This document shows positions 16,815 to 25,592 of a DNA stretch of 51,241 bases, piece after piece. The notes beneath the pieces were generated by a model. The model ran no database searches and had not been told where the DNA came from. It saw only the letters and a program-made list of their open reading frames with translations. This stretch comes from Saprospiraceae bacterium (GTDB taxonomy: Bacteria; Bacteroidota; Bacteroidia; Chitinophagales; Saprospiraceae): NCBI GenBank assembly GCA_020848995.1, contig JADLHA010000012.1, positions 1-51,241 on the forward strand, in the 5' to 3' direction. Position 1 is the first letter of the stretch; every line of letters starts with the position of its first letter. Position numbers and translations under genes: made by a program.

Positions 16815-19256
16815 CTAATGCACGATAATTGCCAGGCTTTTGCTGCCCGATGCCGAGGCTACCGTCAGATGGTAGTTGCCCGCAGGCAGGTGTTGCGTTT
16901 CAAAAACTTCCTTTGCCATGCTAACGCCGCGCAACAATCTCCGCTCGATGAGTTTTCCCTGTGCGTCGTTCAGCAAAAGGATAAAGTCCTCTGCTTCGGG
17001 TGCACGAAAACTCAGATGGAGCTGCTCATGGACGGGATTGGGCCATGCCTGCACTTCCATTTCAAGCGCTTTTGCCGTCAGGAGTCCGGTGAGCACCGAG
17101 CCCGTGTATTTGAACAGGTAGCTGGGTCCGTTCAATACCTGGGGTTGTCCACCCCAACCCGTGGACGGACTTGAAAATTCCATCCAGCCGACGTTGGTGG
17201 CTTGGTCGATCTCTTTCCAGGTCGTTCCGTCATCCGCGCTGATCCAGGTTCTGAACAGGCCATGGAGGAGGCTGGCATTCGTCGTTGTCATGACGATTAC
17301 ATTTGACCCGGGCACAAACTCGAGGGAATTCATTCTGAAATTGCCTCCTTCCGGAATTCCGTTCAGTTCCGTCCAGGTTTCACCGCGGTCTCTGCTGATG
17401 CGCAGTTCGGTTTTGCTGTTTGAAAAATCGACGTAACTGAAAATGCCGTGGCCGTTGTTGCCGAATTCAAGAGACCCGTCGGGAAGTCCTGTTTCATAAA
17501 CCTGCCAGGATGCACCGGCGTTGTCGGAACGGAAGACCCTCCCCTTGTTGGTGCCAAACCAAATGGTGTTTCCGAGTACGTCGAAATCGTTGTTGTATCC
17601 AAATTCGCCGGGCAGCGGATCGGGGATCTTGTCGCCGGGGACGCGGCTCCAGAATTGTCCACCGTTGCCCGTCAGATAAATCTCAAATTCTGAGTCGCGC
17701 GGGTCTCCCATGGTTACTCCCTTTGCGGGGGACCAGAAATGAACAAAATTTACCCAGCTCACAACGGGGTCCCAGGGTGCAGCCGTCAAATGATTCCAGG
17801 TTTTTCCGCCGTCTTCGGTTTTGAGGATCTTGCTACCGCCGCCGCTTGCGTCAATTCCGGCAACCCATGCGGTCTGTGCATCGATGGCGCACAAGTTGGC
17901 AACGAACGCGGGATTGCCAACGGGAACAAAACCCGTTTGCCAGGTGGCTCCTCCATCGGTTGTGCGGGCCGTTCGAACGAAGCTGTCGACAAAAAAACCA
18001 TACAGGCTGTCGTTCACTGAATAATGTGCATGCAGAGCCCACACCGTTTGCGGGTTGAGGACTTCGATGGCGCTGCAGCCCAGATTGGGCGGGGTATAAC
18101 CGGGATCATAAGCCTGCCAGATGCGAGACGAGGGAGGGACCAGCGCTTGCCCAACGTAGCGAAAGACTTTGGTGGGTTCACCTGGAAGTATGGGACCGAA
18201 TTCGCCAGCCCAGCCGTTTCGTGATGAAGTGAATTCCGGCCAGGCCGCAATCTCTCCTTCGCTGTAAAGGATCCAGTTTGCACCGCGATCGAAGCTAACC
18301 CATGTCTGGTTGACACCGAATAACTGCGGATTGGTGTAGGTCGTGGCGACGATTACGGAACTGTTTTTAAAATAGAAGGGCACACCGTAATAGTGGTAAA
18401 TGGTTCCGACGGGAATGGAGATCTCTGTCCAGTTGCGTCCTCCATCTTCTGTAACGAATGCAAGGGTCTGAACCGAATCGACGATTCCGTAGGTGCCGAC
18501 GATGATTCCATGATCTTCGTCGCTGAAGGAAAGTCCTCCGAGGCCATCGATGGGGGTTTGAATGGCTTCCCAGGAAGATCCCGCATCGGCGGAATGGTAG
18601 AGCCTTCCCTGGTTGGTGCCAAACCAGATGTGGGATCCGCTGTGGTCGCCGCAATTGTTGAATCCGAATTCTCCGGATCGCGGGTCCGGAATCTCTGCTC
18701 CGTCGATTCGCGTCCAGGATGCCCCGGCATCTTTGCTCCTGTAAATTTCAAATTCACCATCCCGCGGATCTCCGATCTGCAGGATGAGAGAATCGGAGAA
18801 AGCGTGAATGTAATCTGGCCACGACACAGTCGGATCCCAGGGCGTTTTGGTATCCACCCAGTTTTTTCCGCCGTCCGTCGATTTCAACGTGACGGCATTT
18901 CCCCAATTCTGTAAAGCCATTACGTACAGGGTGGAATCGCCTGTTATAGCCATGCATGGGGTGTATGGAACACCCGCGATTGGAATGTCCACCACATTAA
19001 AACTGGCACCTCCGTCAACGGTGCCGGCGATTTGTGCGGTGTTCTCCTCCCCAAAGCGGAAACCGAGAAACCACGCAGTCTGGGATCCTTTTGCGATGAT
19101 GTCGTAGATGCCCAGGGTATCCCGGAAGGGAGGTGTAAAGGTTTGCCACGTTTGCGCCTGGCTTGTATTGAATAAAGCGCAGGCAAGCACTGCTGTGGCA
19201 GCAAAGCCCCATCGCATTTGGGACCTTGAAGAAGAAAAGGTAAAATTTTTTATCAT
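16815..19256 (-). CDS. Duplicated BNR/Vps10-like beta-propeller protein with T9SS sorting domain
   Basis: 813 aa from ATG 19256; the frame is open further upstream, but this Met precedes a good signal peptide ending in TSQAQ. The body is two homologous halves. Each has 'TxDGGKxW', 'WDPxVSW...VHxF', 'GDPRDxEFEIY', 'IPDPxxGEFGxNN', 'IWFGTNxGRxxxSxxAGxSW' and 'HGI' in the same order. The 'DGG.TW' Asp-boxes are those of BNR/sortilin-type propellers and of photosystem II assembly-like domains. The last 75 residues form a Por sorting domain ('VQAWPNPVHEQLHLSF...HLPAGNYHLTVAS'). It is predicted to be secreted or surface-bound through T9SS; the ligand or enzyme activity cannot be read from sequence. 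Confidence 0.88.
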   Translation of the reverse strand: MIKNFTFSSSRSQMRWGFAATAVLACALFNTSQAQTWQTFTPPFRDTLGIYDIIAKGSQTAWFLGFRFGEENTAQIAGTVDGGASFNVVDIPIAGVPYTPCMAITGDSTLYVMALQNWGNAVTLKSTDGGKNWVDTKTPWDPTVSWPDYIHAFSDSLILQIGDPRDGEFEIYRSKDAGASWTRIDGAEIPDPRSGEFGFNNCGDHSGSHIWFGTNQGRLYHSADAGSSWEAIQTPIDGLGGLSFSDEDHGIIVGTYGIVDSVQTLAFVTEDGGRNWTEISIPVGTIYHYYGVPFYFKNSSVIVATTYTNPQLFGVNQTWVSFDRGANWILYSEGEIAAWPEFTSSRNGWAGEFGPILPGEPTKVFRYVGQALVPPSSRIWQAYDPGYTPPNLGCSAIEVLNPQTVWALHAHYSVNDSLYGFFVDSFVRTARTTDGGATWQTGFVPVGNPAFVANLCAIDAQTAWVAGIDASGGGSKILKTEDGGKTWNHLTAAPWDPVVSWVNFVHFWSPAKGVTMGDPRDSEFEIYLTGNGGQFWSRVPGDKIPDPLPGEFGYNNDFDVLGNTIWFGTNKGRVFRSDNAGASWQVYETGLPDGSLEFGNNGHGIFSYVDFSNSKTELRISRDRGETWTELNGIPEGGNFRMNSLEFVPGSNVIVMTTTNASLLHGLFRTWISADDGTTWKEIDQATNVGWMEFSSPSTGWGGQPQVLNGPSYLFKYTGSVLTGLLTAKALEMEVQAWPNPVHEQLHLSFRAPEAEDFILLLNDAQGKLIERRLLRGVSMAKEVFETQHLPAGNYHLTVASASGSKSLAIIVH

Positions 19257-19420
19257 AGTTGTTGGTTTTAGCACATTTGTCCAGGCCGTTTCACCTTTAT
19301 AGCAAATCCGGCAAAGGGTTAACCGGATGTACCAAATATTTTCTGCCTGCGTCTTTGTATGGACAAAAGTGCTTTGCGCCAAGAAAGCTCATCTCACCAA
19401 AACAGGTGAGGCGGGGAGGT

Positions 19421-19445
19421 TTTTTTAAGAGGCACTCCTAAAAAA
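19421..19445. terminator. Bidirectional hairpin after the response-regulator gene
   Basis: An 11-bp stem (19421-19431 with 19435-19445, one G-T pair) with a 3-nt loop has T runs on both strands. It sits five bases past the minus-strand stop at 19451. The right arm also resembles (15 of 18 bases) the terminal repeat of the 187-bp element at 44986. Confidence 0.65.
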
Positions 19446-19450
19446 TTGGA

Positions 19451-20173
19451 TCAAATGAGCCGGGCTTCCAGGGCTTTTCGGAGGGCCATGGTGCGCGAAT
19501 GCACTTCCAGCTCTGAATAAATGGCTTTGATGTGGGTATTGACGGTGTTTTCGCTGATGCCGAGGTCCCGGGCGATCTCACGGGTTTGCCTGCCTGTTGC
19601 GATTTGCTTCAGGATGCCGTGTTGTGCGGGCGTAAGGCGGTAGGCAGAAGAGGGCTTTTCGTCGCTGCGCGTTGAAAACCAATCCTGGAAGCGCTGTCGA
19701 ACGCTTTGGATGCGATCCTGAAGCTCATTTTCAGAAAACAAGCTGATGATTTTTCGGGCAATGGAAGGGGTGATGTAGGCTCCTCCTTCGTACAGCGTGC
19801 GGATGGCCTTGCGCAAGGCATCCTGGGGCAGTTGGCGGCTGGTGAAATCGGATTTGAGCATATAGCCATCCGCTCCAAGACAAATGGAATTGAACACTTT
19901 GTCGTCTGTATCGAACATCGTCAGCATGAGGACGCGGATTGCCTGGAAGCGCTTTTTAATGAGGTAGAGGGCCAGGATGCCGTCGTCGTCACCCTGCAAC
20001 TGAATGTCCATTACGACGACGTGTGGTTGCAGTTGGCTCAGTTGTGTCTCGAGTTGGGAAATGTCGGCAAATGCCCCGGCCAGTTCAAACTCGCCGCGCA
20101 GAGCATAGACGAGATTGGTAAGCTGCCGGCGCAGGTCGTCGTCGTCTTCATAGATGAGCAATCGCCGTTGCAT
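19451..20173 (-). CDS. NarL/FixJ-type response regulator
   Basis: 240 aa. Receiver domain about 1-125: acidic pocket Glu9/Asp10/Asp11, phospho-acceptor Asp55 in 'VVVMDIQL', Thr84 in 'MLTMFD' and Lys106 in 'GYMLKSD'. A linker of about 50 residues leads to a LuxR-type HTH (about 175-238; 'LTPAQHGILKQIATGRQTREIARDLGISENTVNTHIKAIYSEL'). It should be phosphorylated by the kinase encoded 15 bp upstream in the same direction and then act on promoters. Targets are unknown; the adjacent secreted-protein genes are plausible candidates by position only. Confidence 0.93.
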   Translation of the reverse strand: MQRRLLIYEDDDDLRRQLTNLVYALRGEFELAGAFADISQLETQLSQLQPHVVVMDIQLQGDDDGILALYLIKKRFQAIRVLMLTMFDTDDKVFNSICLGADGYMLKSDFTSRQLPQDALRKAIRTLYEGGAYITPSIARKIISLFSENELQDRIQSVRQRFQDWFSTRSDEKPSSAYRLTPAQHGILKQIATGRQTREIARDLGISENTVNTHIKAIYSELEVHSRTMALRKALEARLI

Positions 20174-20188
20174 TTGGGAAAGGTAATT

Positions 20189-23100
20189 TCAGAGGTTGCT
20201 CCGTTGGAGAAATCCGCCAAACCTGAACCTCCGACTTAAAGGTACAAATACTTCGATGCGCGTACCCTTGCCAGAATGTGCGTCGATCCGGATGTGACCC
20301 TTGATCCGGGAGATCCTCCTCTCCATATTGCGAAGCCCATATCCCTGATCGCCACTGGGGGCGTGGCGAGGATCTGCCGATTTGAAACCCGAACCATCGT
20401 CTTCGATCACCATTTCGAGTTGCCTTCTGCGGCAAAAAAATTGTACGCGAATGTTGCTGGCACCGGCATATTTGGCGGCGTTGGCGAGGGCCTCGTTGAA
20501 AACGGCGTTGAGCTGGTAGCGGATTTCTCCAGTCAACGCGAGCTCATCCCGGCATTCCGGTGCAGACAGTTCAAACCTTAGGGATTCGGGTAACAACTGG
20601 GTAGCATCGGCGCGGAGTTTTTCTGTAAAAGACGAAAAGCGATCACATTCCGGGTCCATGGCCCAGATCAGCCTCCGCATGTTGGCTACAATCCCTTTAG
20701 CTGTCCCGGCGAGCTGGTCCAGTTTTTCTGCAGTTGCCTGTCCGCGCTGGCACATTTCCTGTGCGGCGATGGCGATGGCGGTCAGCCGTGCACCCAGGTC
20801 GTCGTGCAGGTTTTCGTACAGGCGCAAGCGGACCGTTTGCAGGGCAAATTTGCGCGAGAGTGCGAGGTACACAAACGAGGCGACGATCAGTACGGCGGTG
20901 ATGAAGGTGAGGGCCATGAACCACAGCGTTTTCCAGAAGGGGGGGCGAATGTGGAAATCTATGGCGCGCCATTGAGCACCCAGCACTCCGTCGGAATTGC
21001 GTGCCATCCATTCCAGGCGGTAAGTTCCCGGCTGGAGGGCGGGATAGCGCAACAGACTTCCCGCCTGAGCTTCGAGCCAGGCGTCGTCGATGCCAATCAA
21101 GCGGTAGCGAACCCCCGTCGAAGGCGGATGGCTGTACTCCAGTGAGCCGAGGCTCATGGAAATGGTATTTTCGCGGTAGCTCAGGTTCAACGACTCCAGG
21201 TTTTCGAGGCTGATGCAAGCCTGGGGCAGTGTTGCCGGCCGGTCGTTGATGAGCAGGCTGGCAAGTTGGGGTTTGGCCTGCACGTCGAGGTCCCGGATGT
21301 TGTTGGGATGAAAGCGGACGATGGCATTCCGGGTTCCCAACCACAGGCTGCCGTCGTGCAGACGTGCAGCGGCCCCGTCCATAAATTCATAGGAGGGCAA
21401 TCCGTCGGCGAGGCCATACACCCGGCAGTTTCCTGAGTGCGGATCAAAGGAGGCAAGTTCGTTGCCGGCCGCGACCCACAGCTTGCCGGCGGCATCGGCT
21501 ACCATGGCCGACGCACCTCTTCCCACCCATTTTACAGGCGCGGGCTCCAGGGTTTCCGGATCAAAACCCCGTAACCCTGAATGCGATGCCACCCATATTA
21601 ACGAACGTTCGTTAGCTTGGTAAATGCCATTTACGAGCCCCTGTGCGTAGAGCGTATCTAAGATCATTAGGGTTGCGGTGTCGACGACGAACCACCGGCG
21701 GGTCTCCTCGTTGCACCAAAGCCTTCCCCGGGCGTCGAGAAAAAGGGGTAAGTATTCTGATCCTGCAGGCAATGCGGAAATGGGCCGATGTGTCCATCCC
21801 CCGGCTGGCGACCTGGAAAAAAGGTAAACGCCACCTCCGCGACGGCTGCACGCAAGCCTGCCATCTGCAAAACAGGCTGCGCTCAGGACGACGAAACCTT
21901 CAGGGGTGACCTGCTCTGGTGGGCTCAATCCCGGGCCAGCCCGGAAAAGGCCCTTCCAGGTCATCACCCAGATCGATCCCGCCAGGTCAACCTGGATTCC
22001 GATGCAGGCCCGGGGAATGAATCTGCGCATTTCGTCGAAGCGGGGATGATCTGTTGCCAGTCTTCCATCTGGGTGAAAAAGGTAGACGCCACCGGATGAC
22101 GTGGTGACCCATACCGTACCATCGGCCGCCTCGACCATACCGTTGGGGGAGAAGTCCGGGTTGGGCAATCCCTGGGGTGCTGTGGGCATGACCAGGTCAA
22201 ACTTCCTCTTGCGGGGATGGCCATAACTCAGCAAATAGCCGTCGGCGTTAGCCCACAGCGTTCCGTCGCTGTCCATCGACATCGACTGAATGTTGCCATG
22301 GTGCAAGCGGTGAGGCTGTGTGGGGTCAGGCCATTGCGGGTTGAATCGGTGGCCAGAGCGTTTATGCATTTCCCATATCCCGCTGTCGGCAATGGCAACC
22401 AGCAGGGTGGAGTCCGAATAATCGACCAGGTCGTAAGCGTTGCAGGGGAATTTGCCCACGGGCGTTCCCGGTACAGATGCAAAGGCATACAGCGCATTTC
22501 GGGTGGCAATCCAGACCCGGTTCGTGCGGTCGCTGATCACCGAACGTGGTTCTCCAAGCGCATTGCCGTTTTCGTCTGTTAACGAACAAACGTTTGTTCG
22601 TTTTTTCTGATGGTAGCCAATGCACTGCACGCCGGGGGCGTCCATGCGGTAGCACAACAGGACTCCATCGGTGGGTGACCCGCGAACCCGGTGTGCGAAC
22701 TGGGTGCCGGTAGGAACGGGTGTCAGGCTGTCGAAAATTCCCGTGCCCAGGTTGAGGGCAAAAAGCTGCTGGTCTCCTGCAAGGACCCACAGCCGGGAAT
22801 CCTCCAGGTGGATGGCCCTGTAGCCTTTCACCGGTGTTCCGGCGCTGTCGGCCAACACGTGGTTGCGAAAACTTCCGCATCGCCAGTCGTAGACGTTGAC
22901 GGCGTCGAAAGTAGTAAACCAGATGTTGCCTGCGGAATCTTCGAAAAACGTACTTTGGACGTTTTCCCCTGCGAGGCCATCCGGCTTTTCAGGATCGGGG
23001 AGAAAGACCTCCACCCTTTGCCCATCGAAGCGGTTCAGCCCGTTGACCGAGCTGATCCACACGAAGCCCCGGCGGTCTTTGTAGACGTACCAGTTGGATG

Positions 23101-23212
23101 CCTGCGACAAACCCTGCCGGACCCCGAGGTGATTCCAGATCAGGGGCCCCTCTTGCGCACCTGCGGCGCCTGCCAACAAAAAGATCGTCCACAGGACCGC
23201 AAGGCGTTTCAT
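20189..23212 (-). CDS. Propeller-sensor histidine kinase (Reg_prop / Y_Y_Y / HisKA_3)
   Basis: 1,007 aa. Signal peptide 1-19 (ends AGAQ). Residues 20 to about 650 are a periplasmic two-component propeller ('IWISSVNGLNRFDG', 'LWVAAGNELASFD', 'LWLGTRNAIVRF'). A Y_Y_Y-type domain follows ('LEYSHPPSTGVRYRLIGID...YPALQPGTYRLEWMARNSDG'), then one membrane helix (about 770-790), a HisKA_3-like dimerisation segment with phospho-acceptor His about 803 in 'NLHDDLGARLTAIA', and HATPase_c (about 900-1000: 'NEALANAAKYA', 'DDGSGF', 'GYGLRNMERRI'). This is the layout of Bacteroidota polymer-sensing kinases, but here the regulator is a separate NarL-type protein. The stimulus is unknown. Two perfect palindromes of the dispersed family lie in its coding sequence (21599-21614, 22581-22602). 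Confidence 0.92.
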   Translation of the reverse strand: MKRLAVLWTIFLLAGAAGAQEGPLIWNHLGVRQGLSQASNWYVYKDRRGFVWISSVNGLNRFDGQRVEVFLPDPEKPDGLAGENVQSTFFEDSAGNIWFTTFDAVNVYDWRCGSFRNHVLADSAGTPVKGYRAIHLEDSRLWVLAGDQQLFALNLGTGIFDSLTPVPTGTQFAHRVRGSPTDGVLLCYRMDAPGVQCIGYHQKKRTNVCSLTDENGNALGEPRSVISDRTNRVWIATRNALYAFASVPGTPVGKFPCNAYDLVDYSDSTLLVAIADSGIWEMHKRSGHRFNPQWPDPTQPHRLHHGNIQSMSMDSDGTLWANADGYLLSYGHPRKRKFDLVMPTAPQGLPNPDFSPNGMVEAADGTVWVTTSSGGVYLFHPDGRLATDHPRFDEMRRFIPRACIGIQVDLAGSIWVMTWKGLFRAGPGLSPPEQVTPEGFVVLSAACFADGRLACSRRGGGVYLFSRSPAGGWTHRPISALPAGSEYLPLFLDARGRLWCNEETRRWFVVDTATLMILDTLYAQGLVNGIYQANERSLIWVASHSGLRGFDPETLEPAPVKWVGRGASAMVADAAGKLWVAAGNELASFDPHSGNCRVYGLADGLPSYEFMDGAAARLHDGSLWLGTRNAIVRFHPNNIRDLDVQAKPQLASLLINDRPATLPQACISLENLESLNLSYRENTISMSLGSLEYSHPPSTGVRYRLIGIDDAWLEAQAGSLLRYPALQPGTYRLEWMARNSDGVLGAQWRAIDFHIRPPFWKTLWFMALTFITAVLIVASFVYLALSRKFALQTVRLRLYENLHDDLGARLTAIAIAAQEMCQRGQATAEKLDQLAGTAKGIVANMRRLIWAMDPECDRFSSFTEKLRADATQLLPESLRFELSAPECRDELALTGEIRYQLNAVFNEALANAAKYAGASNIRVQFFCRRRQLEMVIEDDGSGFKSADPRHAPSGDQGYGLRNMERRISRIKGHIRIDAHSGKGTRIEVFVPLSRRFRFGGFLQRSNL
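21598..21615. repeat. Dispersed palindrome copy in sensor-kinase gene (site 1)
   Basis: TAACGAACGTTCGTTA (21599-21614) is a perfect 16-bp palindrome inside kinase coding sequence (ANERSL). Confidence 0.7.
22581..22602. repeat. Dispersed palindrome copy in sensor-kinase gene (site 2)
   Basis: A perfect 22-bp palindrome: AACGAACAAAC followed by its exact reverse complement. It is the longest in the window and encodes RTNVCSL within the propeller. Confidence 0.7.
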
Positions 23213-23230
23213 GGTTCGGAGGAAAATGGT

Positions 23231-23533
23231 TTAGATAATCCGGGGAAAATAATAATATATCCCGTTAAAAGTAATCCCTTCACCCCCGCAAATGGGCGGA
23301 CAGGGCAGCATGACCGGGGTAGCTGGATCCAAAGGATTGCAATTGCTTTCGATCAGTCCCGTCACTTCTAAATACATGCAGGAAGTCCCGTCACCTGAGG
23401 TCAGGGTTACAATTACGTTGACCGGAGTGTAGGTCTTCGCCGGATCCCAATCGGGGTAGTTGGACTGTGTCAGAGGATCGGGATTATTGATTCCGCTGCC
23501 TCCTAAGGTCAGCGAGGACATTGGAAGTACCAT
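23231..23533 (-). CDS. Small unknown protein leading the kinase-regulator operon
   Basis: 100 aa from ATG 23533 (23521 also possible). I do not recognise it. It has no signal peptide or membrane helix. It contains five Cys, two of them in 'PCPPICGGEG', and a Pro/Thr-rich N-terminal half. Its stop is 18 bp before the kinase start and it has a well-spaced promoter just upstream, so a three-gene operon (small protein, kinase, regulator) is likely. Codon structure looks real but no homology supports it. Confidence 0.5.
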   Translation of the reverse strand: MVLPMSSLTLGGSGINNPDPLTQSNYPDWDPAKTYTPVNVIVTLTSGDGTSCMYLEVTGLIESNCNPLDPATPVMLPCPPICGGEGITFNGIYYYFPRII

Positions 23534-23580
23534 AATGGAAAAAGTTGATGGACGTAAATGAAAAAATTTCTTGTCGCTGA

Positions 23581-23611
23581 CAAACCTACGATGTTTCCGG
23601 CAAAAAAGCAA
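23581..23611 (-). promoter_or_regulatory. Promoter of the small protein-kinase-regulator operon
   Basis: On the minus strand, TTG (23611-23609), a 20-nt spacer, then TAGGTTTG (23588-23581), which fits TTG-N19/20-TAnnTTTG. The predicted leader is about 40 nt to ATG 23533. Confidence 0.55.
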
Positions 23612-23665
23612 GGCATATTTGCCGTCGCCGTCACCCTTCCGGGTACCGCAGCGAAGGAGGAACGC

Positions 23666-23677
23666 ACTAACGTTAGT
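23666..23677. repeat. Dispersed palindrome copy before the anti-sigma stop
   Basis: ACTAACGTTAGT, a perfect 12-bp palindrome in the 148-bp spacer just past the stop (23682) of the TPR-tailed membrane protein. Confidence 0.6.
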
Positions 23678-23681
23678 TAGT

Positions 23682-24599
23682 TCATTTCGGTTCGCTCCCG
23701 GCAGCCGTTTTTGGGATGTGGCTACGCAGGGAGCGGAGCAGTTGAGGAGCCTGAGGAAACTGGGTGCTGTCGAGTTGCATAAGTGCCTGGGACGCTTGTT
23801 GGGTTTGCCCCATCGCAAGGCGGGTCAAAGCATGGTACCAACGCGCGGGAACGAGGTATCTCGATTGCCCCCGGCTGAGGATGCCTTCCAGCAGCTTGTG
23901 GGCTTCGTCATATCTCGAAAGGGCCATCAAGGCATTGGCGCGTACAAAAAGGCAATTGTCGTTTTGCCGGAGATTGAGCTCCATGGAATCATAGGTGATC
24001 ATTGCCTCGCGATACGCGCCCTTGCGGTAGTGCTGCAACATGCGGTCGTACACTTCGAGCGACGAGCGGCCGCGCAGGTTGAGTTCCATGGTGTGGTCGG
24101 TATAAGGCACGAAATGTGCTGCAAACAACTCGCTTTCCGGCCGTGTACTCTTTCCGGACTTCAGTTTATGGGGCTTTTCCGGTTTCTGGGTTTTTGAGCT
24201 ATCGCGTGGAAGCAGTTCTGTTTCCGGCAATGCCGAAGTGTCTTGCGTTGGAGCTGGCGGTGCCGGAATCCTCGATTCCGGAAGAACCTTTGTTGGGGCA
24301 CCGGGCCTGTAAGCCAACCAGGCAAGGAGTCCGCAAATCGCAACAAGGACGAGAAGCATCCACCCATAGCGCCCATACGGGAGGGGATTCCGGTCATCCC
24401 CGGAATCCAGCGCACGCAGTCGCTCCCGCAACTCCTGGGCGCCAAGTTTGCCTGCCAGTTCGGTAGCTTTCCGGTAGCGGCCCAGCTCAGCGCTCAGTTC
24501 TGCATCCGCCTTGAGTTCGCGTTCAAATGCTTGCCGTTCCACCGGATCCATTTGATCCAGGAGGTAGCGCTCGATCCGTGCCATGGCCTGCTCGTTCAT
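23682..24599 (-). CDS. Putative anti-sigma-type membrane protein with TPR-like C-terminal part
   Basis: 305 aa from ATG 24599, which overlaps the sigma-factor stop by 4 bp (ATGA). The frame is open further upstream, but only this start fits the overlap. Residues 1-75 ('MARIERYLLDQMDPVERQAFERELKADAELSAELGRYR') resemble the cytoplasmic end of anti-sigma proteins but lack the HxxxCxxC zinc motif. One membrane helix (about 80-97) follows, then a Pro/Lys-rich linker and an exported part with two or three tetratricopeptide-like units ('YDRMLQHYRKGAYREAMITYDSMEL', 'LFVRANALMALSRYDEAHKLLEGIL'). The design suggests that the outer part senses or recruits a partner and the inner part holds the sigma factor; that is inference from gene order and topology. 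Confidence 0.65.
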   Translation of the reverse strand: MNEQAMARIERYLLDQMDPVERQAFERELKADAELSAELGRYRKATELAGKLGAQELRERLRALDSGDDRNPLPYGRYGWMLLVLVAICGLLAWLAYRPGAPTKVLPESRIPAPPAPTQDTSALPETELLPRDSSKTQKPEKPHKLKSGKSTRPESELFAAHFVPYTDHTMELNLRGRSSLEVYDRMLQHYRKGAYREAMITYDSMELNLRQNDNCLFVRANALMALSRYDEAHKLLEGILSRGQSRYLVPARWYHALTRLAMGQTQQASQALMQLDSTQFPQAPQLLRSLRSHIPKTAAGSEPK

Positions 24600-25180
24600 T
24601 GATCTTTCCGGTTGTGCTGAAAAATGAGATCCTTCAGCCGTCTGAGGCATCGGGACAACGAAGCCGTAACCACGTTGGCAGAATGGTACTTTTTGTGCGC
24701 CTGTATTTCTGTTACCGACATACCCCTTTCGTATTTCAACCGCAACAACTCCCTGCATTGTTCACCCAACAGCGGAAAAACCCGCTCGAGCAACATTTTT
24801 TCCTCCTGCCAAGGATCGTCCCATGCCTCCCCTGCGAGTTGATTTTCTAAGGCATCCTCCGGCAGCAAGCCGTGCGATTCCGTTTTAGCGGACTGACGGA
24901 GCATGCCGATCAGGTAACGCCTTGCCAGCAGGAAAGCATAGGTCTTCGGTGCGCAGGTCAGCTCGCGCAACTTTCCCGAGCAAACCTGCTCGTAAATGGC
25001 AACGACGGCTTCCTGCCAGGCTTCGGCAAATTGAGCAGCATCGCAATTGGGAAAGTTCCTACCCGCCCAGGCAAAAAACGCCTTCCGGTAGGTGGTATAA
25101 AAGACTTCGAGCGCCCGTTGGTTGCCATCGCGGATTTCGCGGATCAGTTGATTGTTGTCATCCCGGTTGGCCTCCTTCAT
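24596..25180 (-). CDS. ECF-like sigma-70 family RNA polymerase sigma factor
   Basis: 194 aa from ATG 25180 (ORF open 17 codons further up). A region 2-like segment ('IREIRDGNQRALEVFYTTYRKAFFAWAGRNF...FAEAWQEAVVAIYEQV...APKTYAFLLARRYLIGMLR') and a region 4-like HTH ('LGEQCRELLRLKYERGMSVTEIQAHKKYHSANVVTASLSRCLRRLKDLI') are both present. Sequence identity to standard ECF groups looks low, but size and order fit. Translational coupling to the next gene suggests the pair forms one regulatory switch. A near-consensus -7 (TATTTTTA, minus, 25208-25201) lies upstream. Confidence 0.78.
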   Translation of the reverse strand: MKEANRDDNNQLIREIRDGNQRALEVFYTTYRKAFFAWAGRNFPNCDAAQFAEAWQEAVVAIYEQVCSGKLRELTCAPKTYAFLLARRYLIGMLRQSAKTESHGLLPEDALENQLAGEAWDDPWQEEKMLLERVFPLLGEQCRELLRLKYERGMSVTEIQAHKKYHSANVVTASLSRCLRRLKDLIFQHNRKDQ

Positions 25181-25592
25181 CTGCGCTGTGACAATTGGCC
25201 GTAAAAATAAGCCAATTGCCGGGTCTGTCACCCGCTATTTGGCGTAACCAAAATGTGTCCGCAAATCCGTTTCCGCATACCTGTCATTACTTCATAGCAA
25301 ACTTTGAGCTTTTATTAACTAACGAGGCATCGCTTCTGGTTTCCGGATGTCGTCCGGACCGCTTATTCACGAGTCCTGTCCGATCATTTTTTGAAGAAGA
25401 TAGCTCAGGGAAGCCACCAAAAATTGGCTCTGTGCAATTCTGCAGGAAGGGCAGGAGGGGAAAGTTTCCCGCAAATGGCATAGAGAGGCATCGGCTGCAG
25501 GCCATGCTTAAACTGCTCGTGCGCTCCATCCGGAGGCCGGCCATTGTGCGCATTGAGGTCATTTTGCCTACCTTCGCCGGGAGGAAGCGATC
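25181..25592. other. 412-bp divergent spacer between sigma factor and purD
   Basis: It holds upstream sequence for both genes. A weak copy of the dispersed motif (TTAACTAACGAGG) is near 25313. For purD, TTG at 25544-25546 and TACCTTCG (25569-25576, one base off TAnnTTTG) could form a promoter. A plus-strand frame crosses the spacer (25195-25596), but its residues look like random translation, so I do not call a gene. Confidence 0.5.

Noticed and set aside
17971-17990. TTCGAACGAA as another member of the palindrome family
   Set aside because: Only the short TTCGAA core is symmetric and the codons (FVRTA) explain it; it lacks the ACGTT centre.
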